From Allomuricauda sp. CP2A (GTDB lineage Bacteria; Bacteroidota; Bacteroidia; Flavobacteriales; Flavobacteriaceae): a DNA stretch of 34,309 nt. A program made the position numbers and the translations under genes. Below the pieces are notes generated by a model that saw nothing but the letters and a program-made list of their open reading frames with translations, was not told the origin of the DNA and searched no databases. Positions 25,955-34,309 of this stretch are shown one piece after another; positions within the stretch are counted from its first letter, which is position 1; each line of letters begins with the position of its first letter. The stretch is from positions 1-34,309 of the forward strand of contig NZ_LXTT01000089.1 in assembly GCF_001683915.1 (NCBI RefSeq), read 5' to 3'.

Positions 25955-26332
25955 ATGAAAACTAGTATCAAATTTTCACTTTTAGCGGTCTGCATTTTGC
26001 TTGCCGCTTGTTACAACGATAATATCATAGCCTTCAAACCTGGTGAACCCATTAATGGCAACGAGATTAGCTTTACTTGGGGTCTTCCAACTTCATATCC
26101 AGAAGGAATGATAAGACCCGTTTTGGTGCAGATCGTTGTTGCCGTGGATGGCATACAGGAGGGTGGAACTATTATTTTACCGGACAATCCGTCAAGTTTT
26201 ACCAACACCGTATATGATTCAGACAAGGCATATAGGTTCATCCTAAAAGTAGTTGCCAACATGGATGTTCAAGAGGCCGAACCCTATGTTTCTGATATCT
26301 GGTATTCAGAGGGTACGACAATAGGAATTTAG
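25955..26332 (+). CDS. Small lipoprotein of unknown function, orphan of a former SusCD locus
   Basis: It has 125 residues with a clean lipoprotein signal: a hydrophobic core and lipobox LLAAC, with Cys19 as the lipid site. The mature part is short and predicted beta-rich (EISFTWGLPTSYPEG, VLVQIVVAVDG, KAYRFILKVVANMDV), with a shape like a single fibronectin-III or immunoglobulin-like domain. I do not recognise a named family. It starts 20 bases after the SusD remnant, the position where small accessory surface lipoproteins of Sus-type loci are often found, so it was probably the gene after susD in a lost locus. A strong terminator follows. Whether it is still expressed is unclear, since its former promoter was upstream of the deleted genes. 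Confidence 0.72.
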   Translation: MKTSIKFSLLAVCILLAACYNDNIIAFKPGEPINGNEISFTWGLPTSYPEGMIRPVLVQIVVAVDGIQEGGTIILPDNPSSFTNTVYDSDKAYRFILKVVANMDVQEAEPYVSDIWYSEGTTIGI

Positions 26333-26383
26333 AATTTCAAGAAGCGTTTGGATTTAGATCCATTTGAGTTAGTTGTTAGTTTT

Positions 26384-26432
26384 AAAGGCCAATTCCGGTG
26401 ATTGAAAAAAACAAGAGGGATTGGCCTTTTTT
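26384..26432 (+). terminator. Rho-independent terminator after the small lipoprotein gene
   Basis: Stem arms AAAGGCCAATTCC (26384-26396) and GGGATTGGCCTTT (26417-26429) pair at 12 of 13 positions with a 20-base loop, followed by a T-run to 26432. It is the strongest terminator seen in the window. It lies 51 bases after the lipoprotein stop and would insulate it from the downstream minus-strand HTCS gene. It could also work weakly on the minus strand. Confidence 0.8.
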
Positions 26433-26736
26433 ATTTGTAAAGACATTCTATAACAATTGAAACACTTGTGGAAATAGCCAAAAAATTATTGATGTGTATA
26501 ATTGGTTTTGGTGATTTAGAAATTATTTTTCAAATTCAATCTCCCCAAAGTGAACCAATCTTTATTTTAATGACATCTTATGAGGTGATCAATCTTATCA
26601 AATGCCGACAAGGCTATCCATCACTTTGGTTCGATTTGCAACTGGTTTGGGGTCTTATCACTATTGACACGACAACTCTAAATAATCACTTTTAGATTGA
26701 GTAAAAGATACCTTTTTGCTTTCGAAGTGGAATAAT
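26433..26736. other. 304-base gap between terminator and HTCS 3' end
   Basis: It contains a 75-codon + frame (26468-26695, GTG start) with no recognisable motif, signal or ribosome binding site, so it is not called as a gene. No repeat or clear terminator for the minus-strand HTCS gene was seen. The content is A+T-rich, unremarkable intergenic sequence. Confidence 0.5.
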
Positions 26737-29700
26737 TTATGACTTTCCTTGCATGTATTCCGAAGGGGTCATTTCAAATTGTTTTTGAAAATTTCGTCCG
26801 AAACTTGTTGCGGAATTGTATCCAACGATTTCAGCAACCTCAAAAATACGATACTTTCCTGTTTTTAGAAGTTCGGCCGATCTCTTTAAGCGAGTAATGT
26901 TTATAAGCTCGTTGGGGCTTAGGTTGGAGATGTCCTTTATCTTTCGATATAAGGTAGAACGGCTCATGCTCATAATCTCCGCCAAAACTTCTACATTAAG
27001 CTCATGGTCAGCCATATTTTCATATATGACCTGATCCAACTTCTTGATGAAATTTTCATCGGTCTTTGTATTGGCAATACTTCTAATATGGGCCAGTGGT
27101 GAACTCGTGTAGTGTTCTAGGATATGTTTGCGGTTTTCTAGCAAGTTGGCAATGTGCACCTTTAGATGTCGCATGGAGAAAGGTTTTTCCATATAGGCAT
27201 CGGCACCAGATTCAAGCCCTTCCATCTTTGCGGCCATTGCACTTTTTGAAGTGAGCAAGATTACCGGAATATGACTTGTTTCCAGATTGGTCTTTAAGTT
27301 TTTGCAAAGCGTAAAACCGTCCATGCCGGGCATCATGACATCACTGATGATAAGGTGAATGTTTTCCACCTCCAAGATTTGAAGGGCAATGGCACCATTT
27401 GAAGCCTTAAAAACAGTGTACTCCTCTTTCAATTCCTTGGCAATAAAATCCAGTAATTCCTCACTGTCTTCCACCAATAAAATGCTTGTTTTTCCAAACA
27501 CTTTCTGGTTTTCCTCAGGTTCATCATTTTGAAATCTTTGATCCATTCTTTTGGGCCAGAGCACAAATTCCTTTTCTTGACGGATAGGCAATACCAACAC
27601 AAAGCAGTTTTTGGTTCCGTTACTGGCATCCAGTGTCAAGCTTCCTTGGTGCATTTCTGTGAGTGATCTTGCCAAAGCAAGCCCAATTCCAGTTCCAGAC
27701 TGATTCTCGACCCCGGATACCCTATAGAAAGGTTCAAAAATAGTTTCCTTTAAATGTGTTGGAATCAAATTCCCATCATTGGCAATGGTCAATATCAAAC
27801 CCTCTGAGCTGGTCTTTAGGTGCACGTTTACATTCGTATCGGCATATTTTATAGCATTCCCAAAGAGATTGCTCAAGATTTTCCGAAGTGCCTCTGCATC
27901 CACATAGGCATAGACATCAATGTTGCTTGTGTTCAATTTAAAATCGATTTCCCGCTCCTCAATGGCTTCACTAAAGCGTTCCAAAGTCTTTTTTACCAAC
28001 TCTGTAATATTGGTCTCCACAAACGTAAGGTTTACCCGTTCGGTTTCGGTCTTTCTAAAATCCAACAACTGGTTCACGAGGTCCAACAAGCGGTTTGTGT
28101 TTTTTTCAATGATGATCAAGTTTTCGGATACGCCAGATAGTTCCTTGGCTTTGTTGAGCACTTTTTCCAGTGGACTTTTTATCAATGTCAACGGGGTACG
28201 TATTTCATGTGAAATATTGGTGAAGAACTCAATTTTGGCCTCGTACAGTTCTTTTTCCTTTTTATAGTTTAATTGACGAATTCGCTGGATATTTTTAATC
28301 TTATTCCGTTGGTGATATAGTCTAAATCCAAGTATGGCTAAGGTTGCAATCAAAAATGTATAAAGGGCGTAGGCCAAGTTGCTTTTCCAGAATATGGGAA
28401 AAACTTTTACTTGCAAAGCCTTGGATTCTTTACTCCAGGTGCCATCATAGTTTATGGATTTAACCTTGAACACATAATTTCCTGCCGGAATTTCGGTAAA
28501 AGACACATTGTGGCTCTTTTTAAGACTGATCCAATCGTCATTCAACCCTTCCATCCTGTACCAGTATTCCGTGGTCTCGGGAGCAGCGTAGCCCAGAGCT
28601 GCAAAACCAATACTAAAAGAGGCCTGATTGGGTTTTAAATTGATTTTATCGGCCCATATCAAGGATTCTTGCAAAGGAGAATCCTCAGCGGATACGTTAA
28701 CCTCTGTGTTGTTTATTTGTAGGCTTGTTAGGTAAATGGGAGATTGTTCGGAATTCTCCTTAAAGCTTGAAGGATTAAAGCTTACCAATCCCGCAACACT
28801 TCCAAAGTAAAGGGTGCCATTATTGTCTTTATAAGCTGAATTATAATTGAACTGATCGCTCAACAAACCATTTGCTTTGGTATAAATCCGTTTTTCTTCG
28901 GTGTCTGGGTTGAATTCGACCAAGCCTTTAGAGGTACTGATCCATAACCAATCATCGACCTCAATTATAGAATAGAAAACATTACTCGGGAATCCATCTC
29001 CAACCGTATAGGTTTTAAAGTCGGTTGTTTCTTCTCGATAAAGGTTGAGCCCATACTCTGTGGTGATCCAAATACGGTTACTGCTATCTTGAAAAATTCC
29101 ATTGACATTGTTGCCGCTAATGCTGTTCCGATCATTTGTGCTATGTCTGTATACTCTTTTCTTTTTGGTTTTCGGATTAAAAGTAAACAGGCCATCCCAA
29201 TAGGTGCCTGCCCAAAGCACGCCATCTTTATCCCTCATCACAGCTGTAAAGTGCGTGTCTTCAGAAAAAGCATCAATTGTTGTAAAGGTATCAGTTTCAT
29301 AGTCGTAGGTTTGAATTCCTGAGTCTGTTACCACAAATAGGTTTTCAAATTCGTCCTCGTATAGGCTGAAAATGAAATCACTTGATAGGCCATGCCCATC
29401 ACCTCGCCCGTAATGTTTTATCACTTTTCCGGTAGTGATGTCCATAATGTCCAGCCCATGCTGAAAAGTCCCCACCCATAGTTTGTTTCCTTTGGGAAAA
29501 AGAGCATGTATATTATAGTAAGAAAGTGTTTGGTCCGATTCTGAAGGCGCATAATTTGTAAAAAGCCCTGTTCTTGGGTTGTATTTATTTAGCCCAGCAT
29601 CTTCGGTTCCAATCCAAAGATTCCCCATGCGGTCTTTTATGATTTCCCGCACCGCATTTCCGCTGATAGAGTTTTCTCCGGGTATCGGGAAAAACTTATT

Positions 29701-30699
29701 GAACTGTGTATATTGTTTGGGATAATAGTTGATTCCCCCGAAATAACTTCCTATCCATACACCGTCCTCATTATCAACAGTAACACAGTAAAGGGCATTA
29801 TCGGAAAGGGCGTAAGGATCATTAATGCTCTTTTTTAGATTGATGAATGTCCCATTTTCAATGGTATAAATAAAAAGCCCAGATTCTGTTGCAACCCAAA
29901 GCTCATCTTCATTTTTTACCGAGATACCACGTACATACAATTGATCTTCATTATCATATAAAAGTTTGGTCACGTTTTGGTTTGAAGTATTAAAAGAAAG
30001 TAGGCCGTGACTTTGGGTCCCCACCAATAAAATAGTACTATCCAGTGCTTCTATTTTACTTATCCGTATTGAAGTGACACCTGATTCACTTAGGGCTATA
30101 TCGTAGCTTTTGAAACTCTTTGACTTGCTATCATACAAATGCAGCGAATTATCATGGGCAGCCCAGATATTTCCATCAGCACCTCTGGTGATATCTTCTA
30201 CATGAAAGTATTTTTCGGCATCATAACGGGTGGATTTCTGGGTCTCTACTTCATACTTGACCAAAGATTGCCCAGATACAAACCAAAGATTCCCCTGATC
30301 GTCATGGTCTATATCTAGAATAGGAAGACCCATTGAGGCATCAATGGCCTCAAAGCTTTCATTACGTTCATCGTAGCTGAACAACCCACTATCTGTGCCT
30401 ACCCATAATTTGCCCTTGTATTCATGTAGACATTCAATAAAATTACTGCCCAAACTTTTTGGATTGTTGGCATCGTATTGAAAAACCTTGAAAGAATACC
30501 CATCAAAACGGTTAAGGCCATCCTTGGTCCCAAACCATAAAAAGCCACGCTCATCTTGTAAAGAGCTGAGAACGGTATTATGGGAAAGACCATCTTCCGC
30601 CTTGTAATTCTTGAAATAAAATTCCTGGCCAGTTGCCCAATAAAATGAGCAAAGGAATATCCAAAAACCTAACCAAATATCCTTCATCATAGGCCTCAT
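26737..30699 (-). CDS. Hybrid two-component system regulator (HTCS: propeller sensor, kinase, receiver, AraC HTH)
   Basis: This single-protein glycan sensor and transcription activator is typical of Bacteroidota polysaccharide utilization loci. In order: signal peptide (WLGFWIFLCSFYWATGQ); periplasmic two-component-regulator propeller repeats from about residue 25 to 690 (recurrent GxLWxGT-like units such as GFLWFGTKDGLNRFDG); a Y_Y_Y domain (~695-765); one transmembrane helix (~775-795); HisKA with His831 in NISHEIRTPL; HATPase with NLFGNAIKYAD and GTGIGLALARSL; a receiver with phospho-acceptor Asp1120 in SDVMMPGMDGF and the conserved Lys in MEKPFS; and a C-terminal AraC HTH (~1215-1320). 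Nothing is truncated in its 1320 residues. ATGs at 30690 or 30687 may be the true start. It diverges from GH2-GH43, its probable targets. Confidence 0.96.
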   Translation of the reverse strand: MRPMMKDIWLGFWIFLCSFYWATGQEFYFKNYKAEDGLSHNTVLSSLQDERGFLWFGTKDGLNRFDGYSFKVFQYDANNPKSLGSNFIECLHEYKGKLWVGTDSGLFSYDERNESFEAIDASMGLPILDIDHDDQGNLWFVSGQSLVKYEVETQKSTRYDAEKYFHVEDITRGADGNIWAAHDNSLHLYDSKSKSFKSYDIALSESGVTSIRISKIEALDSTILLVGTQSHGLLSFNTSNQNVTKLLYDNEDQLYVRGISVKNEDELWVATESGLFIYTIENGTFINLKKSINDPYALSDNALYCVTVDNEDGVWIGSYFGGINYYPKQYTQFNKFFPIPGENSISGNAVREIIKDRMGNLWIGTEDAGLNKYNPRTGLFTNYAPSESDQTLSYYNIHALFPKGNKLWVGTFQHGLDIMDITTGKVIKHYGRGDGHGLSSDFIFSLYEDEFENLFVVTDSGIQTYDYETDTFTTIDAFSEDTHFTAVMRDKDGVLWAGTYWDGLFTFNPKTKKKRVYRHSTNDRNSISGNNVNGIFQDSSNRIWITTEYGLNLYREETTDFKTYTVGDGFPSNVFYSIIEVDDWLWISTSKGLVEFNPDTEEKRIYTKANGLLSDQFNYNSAYKDNNGTLYFGSVAGLVSFNPSSFKENSEQSPIYLTSLQINNTEVNVSAEDSPLQESLIWADKINLKPNQASFSIGFAALGYAAPETTEYWYRMEGLNDDWISLKKSHNVSFTEIPAGNYVFKVKSINYDGTWSKESKALQVKVFPIFWKSNLAYALYTFLIATLAILGFRLYHQRNKIKNIQRIRQLNYKKEKELYEAKIEFFTNISHEIRTPLTLIKSPLEKVLNKAKELSGVSENLIIIEKNTNRLLDLVNQLLDFRKTETERVNLTFVETNITELVKKTLERFSEAIEEREIDFKLNTSNIDVYAYVDAEALRKILSNLFGNAIKYADTNVNVHLKTSSEGLILTIANDGNLIPTHLKETIFEPFYRVSGVENQSGTGIGLALARSLTEMHQGSLTLDASNGTKNCFVLVLPIRQEKEFVLWPKRMDQRFQNDEPEENQKVFGKTSILLVEDSEELLDFIAKELKEEYTVFKASNGAIALQILEVENIHLIISDVMMPGMDGFTLCKNLKTNLETSHIPVILLTSKSAMAAKMEGLESGADAYMEKPFSMRHLKVHIANLLENRKHILEHYTSSPLAHIRSIANTKTDENFIKKLDQVIYENMADHELNVEVLAEIMSMSRSTLYRKIKDISNLSPNELINITRLKRSAELLKTGKYRIFEVAEIVGYNSATSFGRNFQKQFEMTPSEYMQGKS

Positions 30700-30961
30700 T
30701 GCTGTATTACAATATTATGGATTTAGAGAACAACAAAGCGTGTCATCTCGCTTCAAATTGTTGCATAAACCCAGTTAAAAGTCTGGAAAATTTGGTTTTT
30801 GAACGGATTGTAAGATATTTTGAAACAAATTATCGTGCCCATCACCACAGAAATATGGTACTTGGAATGCTGTATGGATTCCTTTGAGTTTTATAATCAA
30901 TTCAGTGGAGCAGCGACACTATTTCCAATACAAAGTAAAAATGACCCTAATAGCATTAAAC
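30700..30961. promoter_or_regulatory. Divergent regulatory region between HTCS and the GH2 gene
   Basis: These 262 bases between two divergent genes must hold both promoters and, probably, the HTCS binding site for GH2-GH43. TTTG occurs at 30883-30886 on the + strand, but no good TAnnTTTG follows at the right distance. I saw no clear direct repeat of the kind AraC-type domains bind. Open frames here (30699-30887 and the upstream part of the GH2 frame) are not credible coding sequence. Confidence 0.45.
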
Positions 30962-32770
30962 ATGAGAAACACAATTACGATACTCTTTACTGTTTTGTTG
31001 AGTTTTCAGCTCTCCGCACAATGGAAACCTGCGGGTAGCAAAATCAAAACAGAATGGGCCGAAAAAATTAACCCTAACAATGTACTGTCAGAATACCCTC
31101 GCCCGATTATGGAGCGGGCCGATTGGAAAAATTTGAATGGGCTTTGGGACTATGCCATTCAACCTAAAGGGGCATCCCAACCCACCCGATATGATGGAAA
31201 GATTTTGGTGCCTTTTGCAGTTGAGAGTAGCCTGTCTGGGGTCATGAAGGAAGTAGGGGCGTCCAAGGAGGTATGGTACAGCACCTCTTTTACGGTTCCC
31301 TCGGCATGGAGCGGTAAAAATATTGTACTCCATTTTGGTGCAGTGGACTGGAGAACCGATATATGGATCAACGATGTAAAGATTGGTTCCCACGAAGGAG
31401 GATACACGCCTTTCTCTTTTGATATCACCCCATTTTTGGGCAATAGGGAACAAAATCTAGTGGTTAAAGTTTGGGACCCAACCAACGATGGGCCCCAACC
31501 CAGGGGCAAACAGGTGAAGGAACCCGAAGGTATTTGGTATACCCCAGTGACGGGTATTTGGCAAACAGTATGGTTGGAGCCAGTGGCTCAAAAAAGTATT
31601 GACCGTATTAAAAGTGTACCCGATATAGATAATGGTACCGTAAAAATTGAGACAGATATTGTTGGTGGTACTTATGGTGATATCGTTGAAATAAGCATTT
31701 CTGATGGTAACAAGAAGATAGCAACGGCTAAATCATCTTTTGGGGAATCCTTGGTAATCAACGTGCCAAATGCTAAGCTTTGGTCCCCAGAATCACCTTT
31801 TTTGTATGACTTTACCGCAAAATTGATCAGTGATGGAAAGGTTGTGGATGAGGTAAAAAGTTATTTTGGGATGCGGAAGATTTCCATGCAGAAAGATCAG
31901 TACGGCGTTGTCCGAATGAAGCTCAACAATAAAGATTACTTTCAATTTGGTCCGTTGGACCAAGGTTGGTGGCCCGATGGACTTTATACCGCTCCAACGG
32001 ATGAGGCCCTTAAATATGATATTGTAAAGACAAAGGAATTAGGATTCAATATGATACGTAAACATGTGAAGGTAGAGCCAGCGCGTTGGTACACCCACTG
32101 CGATCGTTTGGGAATATTGGTCTGGCAAGATATGCCAAACGGGGACAAAAGCCCCCAATGGCAGAACCGCAACTATTTTGATGGTACTGAATTTAAAAGA
32201 AGTACCCGCTCTGAAGCGATTTATAGAAAGGAATGGAAAGGTATTATGGACTATTTGTATTCTCATCCTAGCATTGTAGTGTGGGTTGCTTTCAATGAAG
32301 CTTGGGGTCAGTTTAAAACAGAGGAAATCACAGAGTGGACAAAGGCGCATGATCCAAGTCGACTTGTAAATTCGGCAAGTGGAGGGAACTTTTACCGTAC
32401 CGGGGATATTGTGGATCTTCATAACTATCCGGGACCAAAAATGTATCTTTATGATGCTGAACGAACCAATGTCTTGGGAGAATATGGCGGAATTGGGCTG
32501 CCTTTGCAAGGGCATCTTTGGAAACCCGATAATAACTGGGGCTATATAAAGTTCAAAAACTCCAAGGAGACCACCGATGAATACATTAAATATGCCAAGG
32601 AATTGAAAAATATGGTAATAAGAGGTTTCTCGGCGGCCGTGTATACCCAAACCACAGACGTAGAGGGAGAGGTCAACGGTTTTATGACCTATGACCGTAA
32701 GGTTGATAAGATGGATTTTTCAGCTGTAAAGAAAATCAATCTGGAAATAATCAATGCAATACATGAATAA
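30962..32770 (+). CDS. Secreted glycoside hydrolase family 2 protein (beta-galactosidase-like)
   Basis: This retaining exo-glycosidase is probably periplasmic. The signal peptide MRNTITILFTVLLSFQLSAQ supports ATG 30962 rather than the longer frame from 30884. The family-2 sugar-binding jelly roll (WKNLNGLWDYAI, EVWYSTSFTVP, VLHFGAVDWRTDIWINDVKI) occupies ~45-220, the immunoglobulin-like domain follows, and the TIM barrel contains the acid/base Glu446 in WVAFNEAWGQF and the nucleophile Glu507 in NVLGEYGG. At 602 residues it is the short, three-domain type without the C-terminal domains of LacZ. Members act on beta-galactosides, beta-glucuronides, beta-mannosides or alpha-arabinosides, and the sequence alone does not decide. 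It overlaps the GH43 gene start by eight bases. Confidence 0.92.
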   Translation: MRNTITILFTVLLSFQLSAQWKPAGSKIKTEWAEKINPNNVLSEYPRPIMERADWKNLNGLWDYAIQPKGASQPTRYDGKILVPFAVESSLSGVMKEVGASKEVWYSTSFTVPSAWSGKNIVLHFGAVDWRTDIWINDVKIGSHEGGYTPFSFDITPFLGNREQNLVVKVWDPTNDGPQPRGKQVKEPEGIWYTPVTGIWQTVWLEPVAQKSIDRIKSVPDIDNGTVKIETDIVGGTYGDIVEISISDGNKKIATAKSSFGESLVINVPNAKLWSPESPFLYDFTAKLISDGKVVDEVKSYFGMRKISMQKDQYGVVRMKLNNKDYFQFGPLDQGWWPDGLYTAPTDEALKYDIVKTKELGFNMIRKHVKVEPARWYTHCDRLGILVWQDMPNGDKSPQWQNRNYFDGTEFKRSTRSEAIYRKEWKGIMDYLYSHPSIVVWVAFNEAWGQFKTEEITEWTKAHDPSRLVNSASGGNFYRTGDIVDLHNYPGPKMYLYDAERTNVLGEYGGIGLPLQGHLWKPDNNWGYIKFKNSKETTDEYIKYAKELKNMVIRGFSAAVYTQTTDVEGEVNGFMTYDRKVDKMDFSAVKKINLEIINAIHE

Positions 32771-33778
32771 AGGAGTGAGGAAGTGTATAGCTGTGCTAGC
32801 GCTGTTGACAACAACGACAGTTTGTGCTCAATCAGAAAATTCGCCAATAACACAAAACCATAACCCTTTGTTCGATGGTTGGTACGCCGACCCTGAGGGC
32901 GCTGTTTTTGGGGATACCTACTGGGTTTTTCCAACGTTTTCTGATGATTTTGAAAAACAGCTTCATTTTGATGCCTTTTCCTCCAAAGATTTGGTGAACT
33001 GGAAAAAGCATGAACGTATTTTGGATACGACCCAAATTAAATGGCTGAGACAGGCATTATGGGCACCTTCCATTATTGAAAAAAACGATGAATACTATCT
33101 TTTTTTTGGCGCCAATGATATTCAGCGACCAGGTAGGGATTCTTATGATCCCGATAATGATATCAACCATTATGGAGGCATAGGGGTCGCTGTGGCTCAA
33201 AGTCCTGCAGGACCATACAAAGACTATTTAGGCAAGCCATTGATATCCGATTTTTATAATGATGCCCAGCCCATAGACCAATTTGTTTTTCAAGACACTG
33301 ATGGTACGTACTATTTTTTTATGGCGGATGGAGCCATTGCAATTTGGGAAAACTAAACGGTGATTTCACTGGGTTCATTCCTTGGGAAGATGGAACCCTG
33401 TTCAAAGAAATCACACCTGAAAGCTATGTAGAGGGACCATTTATGTTTTTGAGAAACGGGATTTACTATTTTATGTGGTCCGAAGGCAATTGGGGGGACG
33501 GGAGTTATAAAGTTGCCTACTCCATGTCCGACAAGGCTACCGGGCCCTACAAACGCATAGGAACAGTCTTGGAGACCCAAGAAGGTGATATTGCCACAGG
33601 GGCCGGACATCATTCAGTGATTAAAAAACCAAGTATAGATGAATACATCATGGTGTATCATAGACGTCCCATTCCCAATATGGATCGCGACCACCGAGTG
33701 GTTTGCATGGATAAAATGGAGTTCAATTCCGATGGAACCATAAAACCGGTAAAGATCACTCATAAGGGTGTAAAGTAA
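32763..33778 (+). pseudogene. Glycoside hydrolase family 43 gene, frameshifted in a T-run
   Basis: This was a secreted five-bladed-propeller glycosidase (beta-xylosidase/alpha-arabinofuranosidase type). A signal peptide ends at ...TTVCAQ. The catalytic base Asp43 is in WYADPEG and the pKa-modulating Asp172 in QPIDQFVFQD. After DGTYYFF the frame runs to a stop at 33354-33356. Adding one T to the seven-T run at 33314-33320 restores ...YYFFYGGWSHCNLGKLNGDFTGF and an open frame to 33778 containing the catalytic acid Glu (codon 33431, SYVEGPFMF). The break falls just before the GGWSHCN segment, whose His helps bind the central metal. As read, only the first 197 residues are made and the acid is lost. 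A sequencing slip in the homopolymer or rescue by slippage is possible. Start ATG 32763 overlaps the GH2 stop. Confidence 0.86.
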
Positions 33779-33948
33779 CTTCAAGGTTAAGGTTAAAACT
33801 TACTCATTCCCACAACACAATCTTACGGATAAATCTTTTTAATCCACTCTACACCAAATCTGTAAACCAATTCCCTTTACTGTTCAGAAAGCTACGTTTT
33901 CCATGCAATTACTTTCCGATTCACTAAACGTTCCAAACAGACTAACAT

Positions 33949-33974
33949 CTTTTGAACAAGACTTTTGAACAAGA
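33949..33974. repeat. Perfect 13-bp tandem repeat, two copies
   Basis: CTTTTGAACAAGA occurs at 33949-33961 and again immediately at 33962-33974. It may be a simple replication-slippage duplication or a pair of regulator half-sites. There is no evidence for function. Confidence 0.75.
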
Positions 33975-34099
33975 AGTGGAACTCTTAGCAAATAGGGTGA
34001 GAAACACGGAAATCGTTCAAAAAAACAAGTCAAAGCTAGTTTTATCCAAAGGTGGACTTATTTGAACACTTCACACTGCCAAAGTTTAAAAAAAATTAA

Positions 34100-34118
34100 T
34101 GTTTTAAATATTAAAACA
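34100..34118. promoter_or_regulatory. Perfect 8+8 bp palindrome, candidate operator
   Basis: TGTTTTAA (34100-34107) and TTAAAACA (34111-34118) are exact inverted repeats around ATA. The G/C bases at the outer ends make it less trivial than the surrounding A+T-rich sequence. It could be an operator for a dimeric regulator of the gene beyond the window. No T-run of terminator type follows directly. Confidence 0.35.
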
Positions 34119-34309
34119 CTAAAAAACAAATAGTTAATCACTGTCTTTGTGTGGCTTTTTTGTTTTTATCCGGTACAACAATTTGTCTCAACACTCGATA
34201 AAATATTTCAAAAAGGCCGATTCCTTAACAGTTTCTTAAAGTTTGAACGATTTGTATGATAGATTGGAACAGATCTATAGGTATTGTCATAATCTAAATT
34301 ATTTGATTT

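Larger units (their letters stand above)
33779..34309. other. 531-base A+T-rich non-coding end of window
   Basis: No open frame with support was found on either strand. The stretch holds a 13-base tandem duplication (33949-33974), a TTTTGAAC...GTTCAAAA pair (33963-33970 and 34015-34022), long A-runs, and an 8+8 bp palindrome (34100-34118). It probably contains the promoter region of a gene beyond the window edge. No clean terminator for the GH2-GH43 operon was identified. Confidence 0.55.

Noticed and set aside
26468..26695. 75-codon + frame starting with GTG between the lipoprotein terminator and the HTCS gene
   Set aside because: No motif, signal peptide or ribosome binding site, and composition like the surrounding intergenic DNA.
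30884..30961. Longer GH2 start
   Set aside because: The signal peptide begins cleanly at ATG 30962; the extra residues would bury it.
33344..33778. Separate downstream gene of 144 codons after GH43
   Set aside because: It begins within the conserved blade of GH43 and is the C-terminal half of the same enzyme in a shifted frame.

Overview
The window looks like accessory carbohydrate-metabolism DNA from a member of the Bacteroidota, most likely a (marine-type) flavobacterium. The evidence is a SusC/SusD pair, a one-protein hybrid two-component system (HTCS) with a periplasmic propeller sensor, many lipoprotein and Tat-like signal peptides, weak use of Shine-Dalgarno sequences, and sequences resembling the Bacteroidota -33/-7 promoter (TTTG ... 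TAnnTTTG). No rRNA, tRNA, IS element, CRISPR array or phage gene was seen. Species cannot be named from the sequence.

Region 1 (about 60-13412, all +) is one likely operon: SusC, SusD, a Tat-exported TIM-barrel sugar isomerase/epimerase-like protein, a GMC flavoenzyme carrying a C-x5-C-x3-C motif, a secreted nucleoside hydrolase, the small 'gluconate 2-dehydrogenase subunit 3' partner of the GMC enzyme, and two tandem PQQ-dependent dehydrogenases, each with an embedded c-type heme domain. It reads as outer-membrane capture followed by hydrolysis and respiratory oxidation of a sugar or glycoside in the periplasm. An AraC regulator on the minus strand (13447-14352) closes this region and diverges from region 2.

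Region 2 (14449-21218, +) is a second, tightly packed operon: phytanoyl-CoA dioxygenase family oxygenase, TIM-barrel isomerase/epimerase, Gfo/Idh/MocA dehydrogenase, aldo/keto reductase, creatininase-family hydrolase, ribokinase and a 10-helix GRP/ureide-permease-like transporter. The enzyme set recalls the Thermotoga-type inositol route (IolG/IolN/IolO families). The ribokinase, permease and the upstream nucleoside hydrolase together recall Bacteroides ribose-scavenging loci. Both readings are inference.

Region 3 (21640-25662, +) is a xylose module: xylB and xylA overlapping by one base, then a LacI-type regulator.

Region 4 (25.7-33.8 kb) looks like a polysaccharide utilization locus in decay. 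It holds the last codons of a SusD gene with an in-frame stop, an orphan small lipoprotein with a good terminator, a full-length HTCS regulator on the minus strand, and a divergent GH2-GH43 pair in which GH43 is broken by a one-base slip in a T-run. The last ~530 bases are A+T-rich and non-coding, with a 13-bp tandem repeat and an 8+8 bp palindrome. The most interesting parts are the mixed flavin/PQQ/heme periplasmic oxidation operon with its embedded nucleoside hydrolase, the creatininase-centred operon, and the SusD remnant.
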